From contig JAFGOU010000262.1 in assembly GCA_016926315.1 (NCBI GenBank), positions 1 to 16,739 on the forward strand: 16,739 bases of DNA, in the 5' to 3' direction. The DNA is from Chitinispirillaceae bacterium (GTDB taxonomy: Bacteria > Fibrobacterota > Chitinivibrionia > Chitinivibrionales > Chitinispirillaceae). A model generated the notes under the pieces. It ran no database searches and was not told the origin of the DNA. It saw nothing but the letters and a program-made list of their open reading frames with translations. Shown here piece by piece: positions 15,534 through 16,739 of this stretch (position 1 is the first letter of the stretch; each line of letters begins with the position of its first letter). A program made the position numbers and the translations under genes.

Positions 15534-15989
15534 TCAGGGGGCCGCGCTCGTGCAGATGAAGGTATGCTCATACCGCTGCTCCGGGTTGGAAACGCTCTGA
15601 ATAGCGCATGCGACGGTGCCTGAACCGTTCGCCGCACCTGCAACGACATCGACGATGATGGACAGCGTGCCGTTCACCGGAAGGGGGTCGGTTTCGGTGG
15701 AATCGACCGTGGGAGGGTAACAGAGGGCGCCAATGCAGAACGAAGCGCTCCAGCCGGCATCCGGAAAAACGACGGATGTTTTTTTACAGGTAACGGCTGC
15801 TGCATCAGGACCGTGGTTGGTCACTTCAATGGTAAAGCTGGCCGTTCCTCCCGGGCTGACCGTGGCTGCATCCGGGCCCTTAAGCGTGAACTCGATGCCG
15901 GTCGTATCAGGACCGGTAGCGTCCGGACCGCAGAAAATGACCAGTGCCGCGAAAATCGAAGCCAGCACTACGAACAGGCGCTTGACCAT
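15534..15989 (-). CDS. Small secreted protein with a DUF11/CARDB-like Ig fold
   Basis: ATG 15989 is chosen over the longer frame from 16100 because GGGAGGG lies 6 bases upstream and the signal peptide begins directly: basic MVKR, then a hydrophobic stretch ending IFAALVIFC. The product has 151 residues. The Cys at 20 could be lipidated, although Phe at -1 is not typical of a lipobox. The mature part is one Ig-like domain with the pattern SPGGTASFTIEVTNHGPDAA, as in DUF11/CARDB repeats of surface proteins, and it holds five Cys residues. No enzyme motif is visible, so an adhesive or structural role is the best guess. Its stop is 10 bases before the PEGA/Omp28 lipoprotein gene, so the two belong to one operon. 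Confidence 0.72.
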   Translation of the reverse strand: MVKRLFVVLASIFAALVIFCGPDATGPDTTGIEFTLKGPDAATVSPGGTASFTIEVTNHGPDAAAVTCKKTSVVFPDAGWSASFCIGALCYPPTVDSTETDPLPVNGTLSIIVDVVAGAANGSGTVACAIQSVSNPEQRYEHTFICTSAAP

Positions 15990-15995
15990 CCCGTG

Positions 15996-16002
15996 CCCTC
16001 CC
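15996..16002 (-). promoter_or_regulatory. Shine-Dalgarno choosing ATG 15989
   Basis: GGGAGGG with a 6-base spacer precedes ATG 15989 of the small Ig-fold protein. The upstream part of the open frame (to 16100) has no comparable site and lacks a signal peptide at its start. Confidence 0.7.
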
Positions 16003-16134
16003 TTTAAAGAAAATGGATCTCCCCGCCGGGTATTACTGTTTTCAACGCCCGTCAGCCGAACGTTCCACGCCTCCCGGCTCGCAACGGAACCGTACCACAC
16101 CGTGACCGGCAGGGCTGCACCAGCACGGCAGGTA

Positions 16135-16739
16135 TCATCTCGTCAGGGAAATCAATCCCGTTCGAGCCTGTTTTCCCGTGCCTGATTTTAAAATATAACA
16201 CCCGCGCGGCAGGTTTAATGCGGCAGGATCAAACGTTGCGGTCGCGCTCACCAGTTTCACGACCTCCCTGCCGGAAAGATCATGGATCGTGATCAGGGAG
16301 TTCTGCGCATTTACTACCACATTATTCCTGATGATCGTCCGAGGATTACCCGCAGAACAGCCGTTTAAAAGGCAACGATTGACAACCGGAGTATTATCGA
16401 CCGCCGCCACCGCCGACTGGAGTACCTCCCGCGTTCCAGAAACCTGCACCCATGACACCACCGCGAGGTCGGACATCTCCTCGATTTTCGTACCCGAAAG
16501 AGCGGCAGAATCGCTGACCGTGACGGCGGTATTCGCCCTGAGCGTCAGAGGCTTTCCCGAAGCATTCGGCACCATTTTCATCATCACATAATGGAACTCC
16601 TTTTCGCCGTTGGTCGACGCGTTTTTAGTGGTCTTTTTTTCAACAACGGCGCTATAGAGCGAGGCATTGGAAATATCGGCGGTTGGCGTCACGGTAACGG
16701 TCACGGTCACTCTGCCCGTCGCGACCGCGGTTCCGGTGA
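16135..16739 (-). CDS. Omp28-like protein with C-terminal type IX-style sorting domain, truncated at window edge
   Basis: The frame is open to base 16739, so the N-terminus is outside the window; the GTG at 16710 is inside the protein. The visible 200 residues start with an Omp28-type beta region (VTVTVTVTPTADISNASLY, then EKEFHYVMMKMVPNASG, then VVSWVQVSGTREVLQSA). They end in a domain with HDLSGREVVKL, then LPRGCYILKSGTG, and a C-terminal SLTR. That layout matches the type A C-terminal domain that directs proteins to the type IX secretion system of the Bacteroidota/FCB group. The protein is therefore probably exported to the cell surface. An N-terminal thioredoxin-like part, as in other Omp28 proteins, may lie upstream. 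It is followed after 145 bases by the small Ig-fold gene. No clear terminator is visible in that gap. Confidence 0.85.
   Translation of the reverse strand, partial: TGTAVATGRVTVTVTVTPTADISNASLYSAVVEKKTTKNASTNGEKEFHYVMMKMVPNASGKPLTLRANTAVTVSDSAALSGTKIEEMSDLAVVSWVQVSGTREVLQSAVAAVDNTPVVNRCLLNGCSAGNPRTIIRNNVVVNAQNSLITIHDLSGREVVKLVSATATFDPAALNLPRGCYILKSGTGKQARTGLISLTR

Noticed and set aside
16081..16134. GCCGTG/CACGGT inverted repeat after the Omp28-like gene as a terminator
   Set aside because: Arms are imperfect, the loop is long and no T run follows on the minus strand.
1..16739. CRISPR arrays, tRNA or rRNA genes, insertion sequences
   Set aside because: I saw no regularly spaced repeats, cloverleaf sequence, ribosomal signature or transposase motif on either strand.

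Overview
The window shows two unrelated blocks, split by a 314-base gap at 9468-9781. Nearly everything is transcribed leftwards (minus strand). The right block (9.8-16.7 kb) is GC-rich and encodes exported proteins: an Omp28-like protein with a C-terminal domain resembling type IX secretion sorting signals, a lipoprotein with two PEGA-like repeats and a thioredoxin/Omp28-like fold, a TlpA-type thioredoxin and an outer-membrane beta-barrel resembling DUF6029. This set points to a Gram-negative bacterium of the Fibrobacterota-Chlorobi-Bacteroidota (FCB) assemblage or a related candidate phylum. No rRNA or housekeeping marker is present to fix the taxon.

The left block (0.3-9.5 kb) is a type I restriction-modification island, more AT-rich in its middle. 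In transcription order it reads hsdR (frameshifted), a fusion of a Panacea/DUF4065-like N-terminus to DUF488, an unrecognised 282-residue protein, hsdS, a DUF262 (ParB-like) plus HNH protein resembling GmrSD/type IV modification-dependent enzymes, and hsdM. From the fusion gene onward, junctions are 0, 2, -4 and 1 bases, so five genes look translationally coupled. The layout suggests that classical type I restriction, a GmrSD-like nuclease and an unexplained DUF488 pair are made together. A convergent, truncated S24 (LexA/cI-like) repressor lies at the left edge.

In hsdR, one base is missing in an A run (T5 on the plus strand, 8563-8567). It separates the nuclease domain and Walker A from the DECH box and the rest of the motor. 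Restoring one base gives exactly 921 codons, so this is either a sequencing indel or a recent inactivation. An extended -10 promoter candidate lies about 100 bases upstream of hsdR.

In the right block, the truncated Omp28-like gene is followed after 145 bases by a small secreted protein, the PEGA/thioredoxin lipoprotein, TlpA, the barrel and, 102 bases later, a three-PAS sigma-54 activator with a GAFTDA loop instead of GAFTGA. The four middle genes are spaced 10, 4 and -1 bases, with good Shine-Dalgarno sites before three of them. They look like one envelope operon with a thiol-redox theme. I saw no tRNA, rRNA, CRISPR array, transposase or integrase.
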